Source: Eremophila alpestris peregrina
Lineage: Eukaryota; Chordata; Aves; Passeriformes; Alaudidae
NCBI GenBank assembly: GCA_009792885.1
Contig: WMCF01000088.1
Coordinates: 543,368-607,367, forward strand
Reading direction: 5' to 3'
Length of the DNA stretch: 64,000 bases
Shown: in pieces, positions 63,939-64,000 of the stretch
Numbering within the stretch: the first letter of the stretch is position 1
How the letters are laid out: each line of letters opens with the position of its first letter
The notes under the pieces: generated by a model
Database searches by the model: none
What the model was told of the DNA's origin: nothing
Seen by the model: only the letters and a program-made list of their open reading frames with translations
Program-made: the position numbers and the translations under genes

Positions 63939-64000
63939 AAGATTTACAAACCAGACATATACTTTAAGAGATTCTCTTTGCTGCCGTGGAATTTAGGATG

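Larger units (their letters stand above)
63134..63960 (+). other. FN1 3' untranslated region
   Basis: About 0.8 kb, AT-rich towards the end, with an A14 run at 63412-63425 and a purine-rich GGGGAGG stretch after it. The cleavage site is inferred from the poly(A) signals. The last 40 bases of the window would be 3' flank. Confidence 0.75.

Noticed and set aside
1..64000. CRISPR arrays, bacterial operons, integrated viral genes or a second protein-coding gene
   Set aside because: I saw no regularly spaced repeats, viral-type coding frames, or exons of another gene on either strand. The window is an ordinary vertebrate single-gene locus.

Overview
The window is a single vertebrate gene locus. 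Positions 12812-63133 carry the complete coding sequence of fibronectin (FN1) on the + strand. It has 46 coding exons, all with GT-AG introns, which join without a frame break into a 2481-residue protein (7446 nt with the stop). Human full-length fibronectin is about the same size. The organism is most probably a bird: CR1-type LINE fragments are the only interspersed repeats I recognise, introns are short (about 0.1-3 kb, locus about 51 kb), and the protein is close to mammalian fibronectin but differs in the variable region.

Layout: a (GGAA)n microsatellite opens the window. Positions 96-12580 are non-coding 5' flank with no gene I can support, but they hold a striking 32-bp inverted repeat. 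A CpG-rich TATA/CCAAT promoter and exon 1 lie at about 12580-13130. Exons 2-12 (13201-27727) encode type I modules 1-9 and the two type II modules, the fibrin, assembly and collagen-binding part. Exons 13-41 (29500-59241) encode type III modules 1-15. They include the whole-exon alternative modules EDB (44426-44698) and EDA (51967-52236) and the V/IIICS segment in exon 40. Exons 42-46 (60103-63133) encode type I modules 10-12 and the tail with two dimer-forming cysteines. A 3'UTR with two AATAAA signals runs nearly to the window end.

Functional sites visible in the translation are: a signal peptide plus basic propeptide (KSRR before QAQ), GNGRG in I-5 and I-7, KLDAPT in III-5, PPSRN (mammalian synergy site PHSRN) in III-9, RGDSP in III-10, EDGIHEL in EDA, a basic heparin patch in III-13, IDAPS in III-14, LDVPS in the V region, free cysteines in III-7 and III-15, and the C-terminal dimer cysteines.

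The most interesting points concern splicing. Five TGCATG (RBFOX-type) hexamers are clustered downstream of EDB. The EDA exon keeps the GAAGAAGA enhancer but has a changed silencer core. The V exon has lost the in-phase acceptors used in mammals and gained one that would skip exactly 44 codons. Three near-perfect, short-loop inverted repeats, each with a single mismatch, also stand out.
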